Source of the DNA: Sphingomonas sp. NFR04
GTDB lineage: Bacteria; Pseudomonadota; Alphaproteobacteria; Sphingomonadales; Sphingomonadaceae
DNA length: 41,641 nucleotides
Assembly (NCBI RefSeq): GCF_900114095.1
Contig: NZ_FORV01000011.1
Coordinates: 1 to 41,641, forward strand
Direction: 5' to 3'
The notes beneath the pieces are model-generated. The model was given only the letters and a program-made list of their open reading frames with translations. It searched no databases and was not told where the DNA came from. A program made the translations under genes and the position numbers. Positions 23,862-32,170 of the stretch are shown piece after piece (positions within the stretch are counted from its first letter, which is position 1; the number at the start of each line of letters is the position of its first letter).

Positions 23862-24938
23862 ATGGCAAGCACCAACTTTCGCGCGATCGGCTATACGGAG
23901 GCGCGCGCCGGACTGCCGCTCGTCGCCTTCGATCACCCGATCCCCGTGCCCGGTGCCGGCGAAGTCCTCGTGCAGGTGCTGGCCTCTTCGCTCAACCCGC
24001 TGGAGTACAAGCTCGCCGAACTCAACTTCATGGGCCGCGCAGCGCCAGTGCCCCTCGGCTTCGATCTAGCCGGGTATGTCGCGGCGGTGGGGCCTGGCGT
24101 CGAGACCTTCGAAGTTGGCGATCCGGTGGCGGCAATGGCCGATTGCGACGGCGACGGCGGCTGGGCGGAAGGCGGTGCGGGCTATGCCATCGCCCGCGCC
24201 GCTCTTACCGTACGCAAGCCGAGTGCGCTCAGCTTCGCAGCAGCAGGCACGCTGCCGGCCTGTTTTCTCGCCGCGCACCTGGCGCTTACGGAGCATCTTG
24301 CGGGCGTGCAGTCGATCTATATTCCGGGTGGCGGTGGCGGTGTCGGGCACCTGGCCGTGCAGATCGCCAAGAAGGTGTTCGATGTGCCGCTGGTGATCAG
24401 CAGCGCCGGCCGAGCAGACTCGCGCACGCTGGCGGAAAAGTCGGGCGCCGATATCGTGCTGGATCGTCAGTTACAGGATATCCCCCGCGAGGTTACGGGT
24501 CTTACCGCCGGACAGGGTGTCGATTTTGTGTTTGACGCGACCTATAGCGAGATCGGCTTCGTCGAAACCGCCGGGCTGGTCCGCCGCGGCGGTGCTTGGT
24601 CCGTGCTGGGCGTCGGCCCGGGCCGTACGACCCGCACCAGCGAAACGAAGAGCCCAGTCACGGACATCCTCGCGGCGCGGGAAGCGACACTACTCAATGC
24701 CAATGTGCTCAGCTTTTTCAGCACGCCGGCGTCCGGCAGGGCTCAGCATTTCGCGCCACTTGAAGCCGGCATGCGCGATCTCGCGCGCTGGACCGCGCTT
24801 GGGCGGGTCACGCCGCATATCGGCGCCACGCTGCCGGGAACAACCGAGGCGATCAGCCACGGCCTCGCGGAACTGAAGGCGGGGACTGCGCCTGTCGGCA
24901 AGATCGCAGTGCAGCTTGGGCACAGCGCAGGGCAATGA
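23862..24938 (+). CDS. Quinone-reductase-like medium-chain dehydrogenase
   Basis: This 358-residue MDR protein starts 3 bases after the NodT stop, following GGAAGG, so it is co-transcribed. It has the GroES-like fold (GEVLVQVLASSLNPLEYK; GFDLAGYVAAVGPGVETFEVGD) and a Rossmann motif GGGGGVGHLAVQIAK. The structural zinc cysteines are absent, as in zeta-crystallin-type quinone reductases. It probably reduces quinones or other electrophiles with NADPH. Co-expression with the efflux duct suggests chemical modification and export of the same compound class. Confidence 0.87.
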   Translation: MASTNFRAIGYTEARAGLPLVAFDHPIPVPGAGEVLVQVLASSLNPLEYKLAELNFMGRAAPVPLGFDLAGYVAAVGPGVETFEVGDPVAAMADCDGDGGWAEGGAGYAIARAALTVRKPSALSFAAAGTLPACFLAAHLALTEHLAGVQSIYIPGGGGGVGHLAVQIAKKVFDVPLVISSAGRADSRTLAEKSGADIVLDRQLQDIPREVTGLTAGQGVDFVFDATYSEIGFVETAGLVRRGGAWSVLGVGPGRTTRTSETKSPVTDILAAREATLLNANVLSFFSTPASGRAQHFAPLEAGMRDLARWTALGRVTPHIGATLPGTTEAISHGLAELKAGTAPVGKIAVQLGHSAGQ

Positions 24939-24976
24939 GCCCTGCCCTGCGTTCGTGGCGCGGACGCTCAGTCCGC
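24927..24976. terminator. Two hairpins between convergent genes
   Basis: GCAGGGC-AATGA-GCCCTGC (24927-24945) and GCGGAC-GCTCA-GTCCGC (24960-24976) lie at the ends of the MDR gene (plus) and MFS gene (minus, stop at 24968). The first overlaps the end of the MDR gene. They may serve as a shared terminator; no long T-run follows. Confidence 0.55.
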
Positions 24977-26515
24977 CGCCACGACATGGTCGCTGGGTGC
25001 CGGGCGCTTGCAGAACCACAAGATCGCTATGAGTGCGAACGAAACCCAGCCGCACAGCCAGAAAATGTCAGTGGCAGAGAGCAGATACGCCTGCTTGATG
25101 ACTTCCTGGTAGAGCAGCCCAATGCTCTGCGCATGCGAGACACCCCGCGCGCCGAGATCGAGCTGGTCGCCGGGCCATCCCGCTCCCTGCGTCGAAATCG
25201 CCTCCACCAGCGCCGTCTGGTGAAGCGCTTCGCGGCGATCCCAGAAGGTCGTGACCAGCGAGGCCGCAAAGCTGCCGGCGGTGATCCGCGCGAAGTTGGA
25301 CAGGCCGCTCGCCGAGGCGAGCTTTTCCGGCGGGATGCCGTCCAGCGAGATGGTCAGCAGCGGCACGAAAAACAGCGCTGTCGCAACGCCCTGCACGAAG
25401 AGCGGCAGCGCGAGCGAGAGAAAGTCGGCATCCGGCGTGTAGTTCGCACGCATCAGGAAGGAGCAGCCGAAGCAAAGAAAGGACAGGCTGGCGCCCAACC
25501 TCGGGTCGACCCGCAACCGCCCGGCGAAAGGCGTGGCCAGCACCGCCAGCACGCCGCTCGGTGCTGCGACCAGTCCCGCCCAGGTGGCGGTGTAGCGCAA
25601 ATGCTCCTGCAGCAGAAGCGGCAGCAGCAGGTTATTGGCGAACAACAGCGCATAACCAAGGCAGATCGACAGCGAACCCAGCGCGAAATTGCGGCTGCGG
25701 AACAGGCGAAGATCGACGGCCGGGTGCGCGTCGGTCAATTCCCAGACGATCCACAGCGCAAAGCCGATCACCGCGCAGATCGCGAAGGCGGTGACGAGCG
25801 GGTCCTCGAACCAGTCACGGTTCTTGCCGAGGTCGAGCACGATCTGCAAACTGAACACCCAGAAGGCAAGCAGCGCCAGGCCGACCGTATCGACCTTCAG
25901 CTTGCGGGTGTTTTCGGCCATGCCGGCCAGGTTTCGGCGAGTGATAAACGCAGTAGCGATGCCGAACGGCACGTTGATCAGGAAGATCCAGCCCCAGAAG
26001 TAGTTGTCCGAGATATAGCCGCCGAGCACTGGCCCCAGCGCTGGCGCGGACAGGGTCGTCGCCGACCAGATCGACAGCGCAAGGCCGCGCCGCTGGGGCG
26101 GGAAGACCGAGATCAGCAGCGCCTGGCTACCCGGGATCATTGGCCCGGAGACCCCGCCCTGCAGCACTCTGAACAGGATCAGCGAAGGCAGGTCCCACGC
26201 GATGCCGCACAAAAAGGACGCCATCGTGAACAGGATCACCGAGGTAACGAAGGTGCGCACCACGCCATAGCGCTGAGTGAACCATCCGGTCAGCGGCACC
26301 ATCACCGCATTGGCGACGGCGAACGAGGTGATGATCCAGGTCCCATCATCGGTCGAATGGCCCAGATTGCCGACAATGGTGGGAAGCGAGACATTGGCAA
26401 TCGAACCATCGAGCACCTGCATGAAGGTGCCCAGCGCCAATGCCATGGCGGTGACGGCAAGCGCAGGGCCCGCCAGGGTCCCAGCCGCGCCCTGCGGGTT
26501 GGTGTCGGTATCCAT
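24968..26515 (-). CDS. MFS multidrug transporter, DHA2/EmrB type (14 TM)
   Basis: The ATG at 26515 follows GAGGAACG and gives 515 residues. Typical DHA2 motifs: FMQVLDGSIANVSLPTI in TM1, WIITSFAVANAVMVPLTGW, LFRVLQGGVSGPMIPGSQ, and motif C in TM5 (APALGPVLGGY). It exports drugs or lipophilic compounds by proton antiport. In EmrB systems an EmrA-like adaptor usually accompanies it, but none is next to it here. It is divergent from the LysR regulator over a 122-base gap, so it is the likely LysR target. Confidence 0.92.
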   Translation of the reverse strand: MDTDTNPQGAAGTLAGPALAVTAMALALGTFMQVLDGSIANVSLPTIVGNLGHSTDDGTWIITSFAVANAVMVPLTGWFTQRYGVVRTFVTSVILFTMASFLCGIAWDLPSLILFRVLQGGVSGPMIPGSQALLISVFPPQRRGLALSIWSATTLSAPALGPVLGGYISDNYFWGWIFLINVPFGIATAFITRRNLAGMAENTRKLKVDTVGLALLAFWVFSLQIVLDLGKNRDWFEDPLVTAFAICAVIGFALWIVWELTDAHPAVDLRLFRSRNFALGSLSICLGYALLFANNLLLPLLLQEHLRYTATWAGLVAAPSGVLAVLATPFAGRLRVDPRLGASLSFLCFGCSFLMRANYTPDADFLSLALPLFVQGVATALFFVPLLTISLDGIPPEKLASASGLSNFARITAGSFAASLVTTFWDRREALHQTALVEAISTQGAGWPGDQLDLGARGVSHAQSIGLLYQEVIKQAYLLSATDIFWLCGWVSFALIAILWFCKRPAPSDHVVAAD

Positions 26516-26637
26516 CGTTCCTCGGAAGAGTTCGGGAGCGGCGACCTAATTGGTCGGCGGCAGCAGACGTACGCAGAGCCTTCCACTTCGTCCAAAACCT
26601 TCGCGGTCCTGGCCACAACTTGTTGGGTAGAGCACTG

Positions 26638-27552
26638 ATGGAATTACGGCAGCTCCGCTATTTCCTCGCAGCTTCGCGTCATCTGAACTTCACGCGCGCC
26701 GCGCGGGAGGTGCATATCGCGCAGCCGCCCTTCGGCCGACAGATCGCTGCGCTCGAGGCGGAACTGGGCGCCCAGTTGCTGAACCGCGAGGCGCGCGGCA
26801 TGTCTCTCACGGCGGCCGGCGCTCTGGTGGCTACCCGCGCCGAAGAAATACTGGGCAGCATCCGGCGGCTGGAACAGGACGTCGCCGCGCTCCCCATTGA
26901 TGGCCGCAGCCTGTTCCGCATCGGCGCGACGCCATGGCTGCTGCACGGCAGGATGCCTGATGGCATCGCCTATCTCCGCCGCGCGCATCCCGATCTGGAG
27001 GTGAGTCTTTCGGTTCATCCTACCGAGGAACTGGAAGCCCGCTTACGGCGCAACGAGCTGGACCTGACCGTGGGAGACGAACCCAGCCAGGACGCTGCGA
27101 TCGAACAGATACAGATCCGGGAGGAGGCCTTCGTCCTGGCGGTGCCGGAGGGCCACCGCCTGCTGCTTCCACCGGCCGGCCGCGAGCCAGAAGAGGACGT
27201 TTTAATCCAGATCGAGACACGCAAGGCCGGGCGTGACGAACACTTCGCCAAAGCCCTACGCGCATTGGGCGTGCGGATCGGAAGGACACTCACGGTCACC
27301 GAGCCCGGGGCGGCGTTGGCGCTGGTGGCCGGCGGCGCCGGTGTCATTGTGGTACCTGCGCTTGCGCGGCGAATGCGCTCGCAAGGCATCGTCTATCTGC
27401 CGCTGCCAGGCATCTTTTCTCCGGTATTGTTATCTTCCCTCCGCGGAAGGAATATGGCCATCGTCGCTGGTCTCGCCGACGCGCTTCGCCGCCTGGAGGC
27501 CGAGAATCGATTCCAGGCGCCACCAGAAGCGAACACTGCTCAAGGTTCCTGA
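26638..27552 (+). CDS. LysR family regulator
   Basis: This 304-residue regulator starts MELRQLRYFLAASRHLNFTR, the standard LysR winged-helix, continuing AAREVHIAQPPFGRQIAALE. The periplasmic-binding-like effector domain fills about 90-300. It is divergent from the MFS pump and probably controls it. No clear T-N11-A box could be chosen in the 122-base gap. The last 13 bases overlap the AraC gene's end on the other strand. Confidence 0.88.
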   Translation: MELRQLRYFLAASRHLNFTRAAREVHIAQPPFGRQIAALEAELGAQLLNREARGMSLTAAGALVATRAEEILGSIRRLEQDVAALPIDGRSLFRIGATPWLLHGRMPDGIAYLRRAHPDLEVSLSVHPTEELEARLRRNELDLTVGDEPSQDAAIEQIQIREEAFVLAVPEGHRLLLPPAGREPEEDVLIQIETRKAGRDEHFAKALRALGVRIGRTLTVTEPGAALALVAGGAGVIVVPALARRMRSQGIVYLPLPGIFSPVLLSSLRGRNMAIVAGLADALRRLEAENRFQAPPEANTAQGS

Positions 27553-28439
27553 CGCGCTTCGCTCGGCGGGACTCCGAAACGCGCTTTGTAGGCCCGGCTA
27601 AATGCCGCATCGGAATCATAACCGATGGTGCGGGCCACCACGTTCACCCGAGCGCCCTCAATCCGCAGCAGGTCACGCGCCAGGTGCAGCCGCCAGTTCT
27701 TCAGGTAGCGAAGCGGCGGCTCACCGGTACAGGCGAGAAACCGTGCGGCGAACGCCGAGCGCGACATCGCCGCTGCGGCAGCAAGCTGCTCGAGAGTCCA
27801 GGGGCGATGCGGATCAGCATGGATGGCACTGAGCGCACGCTCGATCCGCGGGTCCGCTAGGCCGCCGATCCACCCGTTCGCGCCTTCCGGCAGCGCTGCC
27901 GCCCAGGAGCGCAGCGTCCGCACCACCAGCACGTCAATCAATCGAGAGATCATGATGGCCGCGCCCGGCCCTGGTGCTGTCGCCTCGGCCAGCAGGAAGT
28001 GGACGAGCGGCTCAAGCCAGGCGGCATTGCCGCCCTGATCCCGAGCGATGCGGATGAAGGACGGCAACGTGCGGAAGATCGATTCCTGCGTTCGATCGTC
28101 GAAGCGGAACGTGCCGCTCACCAGTCGCGTGTCGTCGATCGCGGCGATGGCATGGGCATTGCCCAGCGGCACCATGATCAGATCGCCTGCGGTCGCTTCG
28201 TGGAAGGTCGCGCCGAGGCTCAGGGTGACGCGCCCCTCGGCCACCAAATGGAAGGTCGAGGCACCGGCTGCAACCCGCTTTAGCGCCCCTGCCTCTAGGC
28301 TGGAGGCCGCAATGGACTCACCGCGCATCCGCAGCGGCGACAATAGTTCCGACAGAAGATCGCTGCTGCGCGCGTCCGCAGACGATCGGGCAAGATCTGC
28401 GGATGCACCGTCATGGGCTTCTTCAAACGGCATACGCAT
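27540..28439 (-). CDS. AraC family regulator with cupin-type sensor
   Basis: This 299-residue protein has a cupin-type N-terminal domain (about 20-190; FHLVAEGRVTLSL, GDLIMVPLGNAHAI) of the kind called AraC-binding-like or cupin_6. The C-terminal HTH pair reads LEQLAAAAAMSRSAFAARFLACTG and VNVVARTIGYDSDAAFSRAYKARFG. It is divergent from the DUF4126 gene by 109 bases. Related regulators often sit beside reductases or SDRs of electrophile stress, but its target cannot be chosen from context alone. Confidence 0.87.
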   Translation of the reverse strand: MRMPFEEAHDGASADLARSSADARSSDLLSELLSPLRMRGESIAASSLEAGALKRVAAGASTFHLVAEGRVTLSLGATFHEATAGDLIMVPLGNAHAIAAIDDTRLVSGTFRFDDRTQESIFRTLPSFIRIARDQGGNAAWLEPLVHFLLAEATAPGPGAAIMISRLIDVLVVRTLRSWAAALPEGANGWIGGLADPRIERALSAIHADPHRPWTLEQLAAAAAMSRSAFAARFLACTGEPPLRYLKNWRLHLARDLLRIEGARVNVVARTIGYDSDAAFSRAYKARFGVPPSEARQEP

Positions 28440-28548
28440 ATTCGAAACGGACGAGCGGTGTCACGGCGATATGCCCCCAGTCGATGTGCGCGGGTCGCGC
28501 AGACCGCCCCTCTTTCTTCAAAGCATATGAAGCGCAAGGACCTTTTCG

Positions 28549-29010
28549 ATGTTGATACTTCCTCCTTTCCTGCTCGGGTTTGTAGCCGGGCTGCGCGCGA
28601 TGATGGCACCTGCCGCAGTCAGCTGGGCTGCCTATTCCGGCGCGATTGATCTCACCGGCACGCCTTTGGCGTTTCTCGGATCTATCTGGGCCGCGGCTGT
28701 TCTCTCGATCGCGGCAGTCGCAGAACTCATATCCGACAAGCGCCCGACCACCCCTGCCCGCACGGTACCGCCACAGTTCGGCGCGCGGATCGTGATGGGC
28801 AGCCTCAGCGGAGCAGCATTGGGCGCAGCACAGGGAAGCCTTGTAGCCGGAATCGTTTGCGGTCTGTTCGGAGCGGTGATCGGCACGTTGGCCGGGCGCG
28901 CCGCCCGTGCCGCGCTTGCTCGTGCCTTCCGTGCCGACCGGCCTGCGGCATTGGTCGAGGACCTGGTGGCGCTGATTGGCAGCGCGCTGATTGTTACAAA
29001 TTTCTGGTGA
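28549..29010 (+). CDS. DUF4126-family membrane protein
   Basis: This 153-residue protein is almost entirely hydrophobic, with about four membrane segments (LPPFLLGFVAGLRAMMAPAA; IWAAAVLSIAAVAELI; a glycine-rich SLSGAALGAAQGSLVAGIV; ALIGSALIVTNFW). The GxxAGLRAMMAPA start and the AxAELxxDK turn fit DUF4126 proteins, whose function is unknown. It lies just before the MarR gene and is probably transcribed with or just before it. Confidence 0.75.
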   Translation: MLILPPFLLGFVAGLRAMMAPAAVSWAAYSGAIDLTGTPLAFLGSIWAAAVLSIAAVAELISDKRPTTPARTVPPQFGARIVMGSLSGAALGAAQGSLVAGIVCGLFGAVIGTLAGRAARAALARAFRADRPAALVEDLVALIGSALIVTNFW

Positions 29011-29022
29011 CCCTCTTGAATA

Positions 29023-29034
29023 GTGCAATTGCAC
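29023..29034. promoter_or_regulatory. MarR-type operator, copy 2 (GTGCAATTGCAC)
   Basis: This perfect 12-bp palindrome ends 15 bases before the MarR start codon. It shares the core with the copies at 13466-13479 and 29501-29514. The position fits autorepression of the MarR gene. Confidence 0.8.
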
Positions 29035-29049
29035 ATATATGTTTCGACC

Positions 29050-29475
29050 ATGACGAGCGGTTTTGGACCCGACCTCTGCCACAACTTTGCTGCGCGCCGT
29101 AGCGCGCGCAGCCTGACACGGCTGTACGACCAGCATCTCGCATCATCCGGTCTTTCTGCGTCGCAATATTCGATCCTTGCCGTGATCGATGCGCGCGGGT
29201 CGATCACCATCGCCGATCTTGCCGAGCAGATGGTCATGGAACGCACGACGTTGATGCGCGCGCTCGGCCCATTGGAAAAGGCGCGTCTGATCGAACGGCG
29301 CCCGGTGGAGCGACAGCGTGCCAACGCGCTCGCCCTAACAGACGCCGGCGCCGCGCGGCTGCATCTTGCGGCCCCGCTTTGGGAGGCTGCGCAACAGGCA
29401 TTCGAGAGAAGCGCCGGCCCGGACCGCGCAGCGCAGCTTCGTGACCTGATCCTGGCAATCGGGTTCGAGCGATAA
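29050..29475 (+). CDS. MarR family regulator
   Basis: The ATG at 29050 gives 141 residues; a GTG at 29023 is inside the operator palindrome and is a poor start. The winged helix is clear: ITIADLAEQMVMERTTLMRAL, then LEKARLIERRPVERQRANALALT. Cys10 is in the N-terminal helix before LTRLYDQHL, where OhrR and MgrA-like regulators carry their peroxide-sensing cysteine, so redox sensing is possible. Identical-core palindromes before this gene and two operons elsewhere in the window make it the likely controller of a local regulon. Confidence 0.9.
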   Translation: MTSGFGPDLCHNFAARRSARSLTRLYDQHLASSGLSASQYSILAVIDARGSITIADLAEQMVMERTTLMRALGPLEKARLIERRPVERQRANALALTDAGAARLHLAAPLWEAAQQAFERSAGPDRAAQLRDLILAIGFER

Positions 29476-29500
29476 GACGCACCTCACTTGTACCTCATGA

Positions 29501-29514
29501 TGTGCAATTACACA
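29501..29514. promoter_or_regulatory. MarR-type operator, copy 3 (TGTGCAATTACACA)
   Basis: It is identical over 14 bases to the copy at 13466-13479 and ends 18 bases before the NTF2-like start, the same spacing as before the distant SDR gene (18 bases). This match of sequence and spacing argues for a shared regulator. Confidence 0.8.
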
Positions 29515-29532
29515 CTGTTTTAGGAATTTTGA

Positions 29533-30072
29533 ATGGGCTTCTTTCCAAAGATTCGTGCCAGCAGCGTTGTCGCTCCTGAAGTCCGCGCCGACGCCATCGA
29601 TTATGTGAACCGGGTCAACTGGCTGTTCGAGACGTGGGACCTTGAAGGCGCGATCGCCGCCTTCACGAGCGACGCCCGGGTATATCATTTCCACGGTTCG
29701 CTGCACGGGGAAGCGGAGATCCGGCACTTCCTGAGCGAGGTATACCCCTATCTCATTCCGGGCGTCAGTCGGCACGCCTCCAATCACATCGTCGATGTCG
29801 AAGAGAGCGGACTGGTGGCGGTGCGCTACCAGAACCTGCTGGTCCGCTATGCGACCCTGGAGGATGCCCCCAAGCTGGGCGACGGACAGGTGCACGAGAG
29901 CGAATTACTGCCCGCGCTGTGGCTCTACTCGCCGATGCTCGATCGATTGGAGAAGACCGAGAAAGGCTGGAAGATCGCGGAGCGCTACATCGGCAGCTCC
30001 ACCACCAACATGATGCTGACGCCGGTGGATACTTCAGCCGCGGCGGTCGCACCGTATCTGCCCAAGCCTTGA
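29533..30072 (+). CDS. NTF2/SnoaL-like protein
   Basis: This 179-residue soluble protein follows AGGA and has the NTF2-like fold landmarks: DYVNRVNWLFETWDLEGAIA, DARVYHFHGSLHGEAEIRHF, then GWKIAERYIG. No export signal is present, unlike the NTF2-like protein at 12912-13433. It starts an operon with the next SDR and GST genes and has a MarR-type operator in its leader. Catalytic role unknown; this fold hosts isomerases, dehydratases and hydrolases. Confidence 0.8.
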   Translation: MGFFPKIRASSVVAPEVRADAIDYVNRVNWLFETWDLEGAIAAFTSDARVYHFHGSLHGEAEIRHFLSEVYPYLIPGVSRHASNHIVDVEESGLVAVRYQNLLVRYATLEDAPKLGDGQVHESELLPALWLYSPMLDRLEKTEKGWKIAERYIGSSTTNMMLTPVDTSAAAVAPYLPKP

Positions 30073-30118
30073 CTCTACGGCGTCCCGCTTGCCCCACGTT
30101 TACGATCGGAGATCCACA

Positions 30119-30853
30119 ATGAACATCCAAGATACTGTCGCCTTCGTCACGGGCGCCAACGGCGGCATCGGTCGCGCGCTCGTCGCTGAACTGCTCCGCC
30201 GCGGGGCGGCAAAAGTCTATGCCGCCGGGCGTTCGCACGAACAACTCGCCCAGCTCGTTGCCGAAGGCGGCGGCAAGGTCGTACCCGTCCTTCTGGACCT
30301 CACCGATCCGGCGCAGATCGAGGCGGCAGCTCGCACCGCGAGCGACGTACAGCTGCTCGTCAACAATGCCGGCGTCTGCGAAATGACCGGCGTGCTCTCC
30401 GAAGGCGCCGATGCCGCCGCGCGCCGCGAGATGGAAGTGAACTATTTCGCGCCACTTGCACTGTCCCGCGCGTTTCTGCCCGTGCTGAAACGGGCCAACG
30501 AGGCCACCGTCATCAACATCCTGTCGTTCCTGTCGCTGGTTACCATGCCGAAGATGGGCACCTACTCCGCATCCAAATCGGCCGCACTGGCACTGACGCG
30601 GAGCCTGCGCGCCGAACTCGCCGATCAGTCAATCGCCGTGGTTGCGAGCATGCCCGTGCAGGTTGACACGGCGATGGGCGCCTGGTCGTCCGACGCCAAA
30701 GTCACGCCTGCCGAGGTGGCTACCGAAACGCTCGATGCGCTGGCCGAAGGTCTCGACGACGTCTTCCCGGGAGAACCGACCAAGGGTCCGGCGGCGATGT
30801 TCGCGTCTGATCCCAAGGGGCTGCAGGCCTATATCTCTACGGTTTTGCCCTGA
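30119..30853 (+). CDS. SDR family oxidoreductase
   Basis: The ATG at 30119 follows CGGAGA and gives 244 residues. SDR motifs: TGANGGIG (10-17), QLLVNNAGVCEM, the Ser region INILSFLSL and YSASKSAALALTRSL (Tyr/Lys). It reduces or oxidises a carbonyl or alcohol with NAD(P). It is the second gene of the MarR-controlled unit, whose counterpart operon at 13498 also starts with an SDR. Confidence 0.88.
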   Translation: MNIQDTVAFVTGANGGIGRALVAELLRRGAAKVYAAGRSHEQLAQLVAEGGGKVVPVLLDLTDPAQIEAAARTASDVQLLVNNAGVCEMTGVLSEGADAAARREMEVNYFAPLALSRAFLPVLKRANEATVINILSFLSLVTMPKMGTYSASKSAALALTRSLRAELADQSIAVVASMPVQVDTAMGAWSSDAKVTPAEVATETLDALAEGLDDVFPGEPTKGPAAMFASDPKGLQAYISTVLP

Positions 30854-30854
30854 A

Positions 30855-31487
30855 ATGCCGCAGACGGTCCCGCAGCCGCCCGCGCTTGAGCTGATCGGCG
30901 CCCGCACCGGCAACTGCCTCAGGGTGGCGATCGCAATGGAAGAGGCGGGGCTAGCCTATGCAGTCCGGCGACTGAACCTTCGGGACGGGGAGCAGCGCTC
31001 TCCGTCTCATCTCCGGTTGAATCCCGCCGGCAAGGTTCCGACGTTGATCGATCGACGTGGGCCCGAGATGCTCACGATCTCACAATCGAACGCCATCCTG
31101 CTGCACCTTGCCCGTACCACCTACGGGCTGCTGTTGCCGGAGGATCCTGCACGACATGCGCTGGCGCTAGAACGCTTCTTCTACTTCGTCACGGATGTTA
31201 TCGGACCCAGCCATGCGGCGTTTCGTGCGCGTCAGCTTGGTGACGACGACGCGGCAGACCATCTCGACGGGGTTGCGGTAATGGCCCTCGCGGCAGCCAA
31301 TGCCTTTCCGGCGCCGGGCGGCTACATGGCCGGCGACAACGTGACGCTTGCCGACATTGCAGCGTTCACCATCGCAGGCTCCTACCGCACGGTGCTGGAT
31401 CCAGGGAAATTCGCCAACTTTGTTGCTTGGTACCAGCGGATGGACACCAGGACGGCCGTTCAACGTGGGATGCGGGCCTGGGCCTGA
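30855..31487 (+). CDS. Glutathione S-transferase-like protein
   Basis: The ATG at 30855 lies one base after the SDR stop, so translation is coupled. The 210-residue product has the thioredoxin-like N-domain (GARTGNCLRVAIAMEEAGLAY; cis-Pro in NPAGKVPTLID; TISQSNAILLHLA) and a helical C-domain with NVTLADIAAFT. It conjugates glutathione to electrophiles or isomerises them. The cofactor-side Ser/Cys is probably near residue 20 (GNC). It ends the MarR-controlled unit. Confidence 0.85.
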   Translation: MPQTVPQPPALELIGARTGNCLRVAIAMEEAGLAYAVRRLNLRDGEQRSPSHLRLNPAGKVPTLIDRRGPEMLTISQSNAILLHLARTTYGLLLPEDPARHALALERFFYFVTDVIGPSHAAFRARQLGDDDAADHLDGVAVMALAAANAFPAPGGYMAGDNVTLADIAAFTIAGSYRTVLDPGKFANFVAWYQRMDTRTAVQRGMRAWA

Positions 31488-31507
31488 CGGCTCGGCTGAA
31501 GCCGTCA
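31485..31507. terminator. Hairpin between convergent GST and TetR genes
   Basis: TGACGGCT (31485-31492) pairs perfectly with AGCCGTCA (31500-31507) around a 7-base loop. It overlaps the GST stop codon and is followed by CCATCACCTTTT. It is a likely terminator for the MarR-controlled operon. Confidence 0.65.
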
Positions 31508-31517
31508 CCATCACCTT

Positions 31518-32081
31518 TTACGCTGGAATGAGACGACTTGCGCGGTACGACTGGATCGCCCGGTCGTACATCGTGGCGTCGCTTCGTCCGCGCGCGACAA
31601 GTTGCGCGCCTTCGATAGCCGCGAAAATCGCGATTGCCCGGTCATGCCGGGCATCCGCACGCAGCTCCGGCAGCAGGCTTTCCAATCGAGACTCCAGCCA
31701 CGCGACGTTCATGTCGGTGAACCGCGACACTTCGACACGCACTTGCTCCGGCAAATCATGCTGCTCCGCCGCCATGATGCCGCACAGGCACATCCGGTTG
31801 TCGTCTTCCAGCGCCTTACGGAAAATCGCCAGATACCCGTCGAAGCAGCCGACAGCCGAGTCGCAAGCCGACAGCTCGTCCAGATAGGCTTTGCCCTGCG
31901 CGGTATAATCGCGGGCGAGCTCTGCTCCAAGGTCGCCCTTTGTCGGGAAATGGTAGTGAATGCTGGCGCTTTTCACACCAATTTCCTTGCCGATTTCGCG
32001 GAAGCTCAAGGCGTTATAGCCGCGCGCCTGCACCGCAGAGCGGGCCGCTGCCAAAATCGCCTGTCTCGTATCGGACATCAT
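31518..32081 (-). CDS. TetR family regulator divergent from GST
   Basis: The ATG at 32081 (MMSDTRQAIL) follows GGGAG and gives 187 residues. The helix-turn-helix is ALSFREIGKEIGVKSASIHYHFPTKGDL. The ligand domain includes MCLCGIMAAEQHDLPEQVR, a motif seen in a common TetR subgroup beside GST and NADH-oxidoreductase genes. Two inverted repeats in the 89-base divergent gap are its likely operators. The GST at 32171 is the likely target. Confidence 0.88.
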   Translation of the reverse strand: MMSDTRQAILAAARSAVQARGYNALSFREIGKEIGVKSASIHYHFPTKGDLGAELARDYTAQGKAYLDELSACDSAVGCFDGYLAIFRKALEDDNRMCLCGIMAAEQHDLPEQVRVEVSRFTDMNVAWLESRLESLLPELRADARHDRAIAIFAAIEGAQLVARGRSDATMYDRAIQSYRASRLIPA

Positions 32082-32089
32082 CAATCTCC

Positions 32090-32157
32090 CTATCGACTGA
32101 TAGATAGACATTGACTCCGCCGACAACAACGCTCACTATCTACCTATCGATAGATAG
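32090..32157. promoter_or_regulatory. Two TetR operators and a promoter in the TetR/GST gap
   Basis: CTATC-GACT-GATAG (32090-32103) and CTATCTA-N8-TAGATAG (32136-32157) share CTATC/GATAG half-sites. The second also contains the palindrome CTATCGATAG. On the plus strand TTGACT (32111-32116) is 17 bases before CACTAT (32134-32139), a plausible promoter whose start would lie in the second operator. The first operator lies 8 bases before the TetR start codon, which fits autorepression. Confidence 0.7.
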
Positions 32158-32170
32158 GGAGTATACTCAC

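Noticed and set aside
24935..26638. A 567-codon open frame on the plus strand
   Set aside because: It is antisense to the MFS transporter, whose membrane segments and motifs are unmistakable; the plus-strand product is a Gln/Arg-rich shadow.
29023..29049. GTG start for the MarR protein inside the palindrome
   Set aside because: It would place nine extra residues encoded by the operator itself and has no ribosome-binding site; the ATG at 29050 gives a normal MarR N-terminus.
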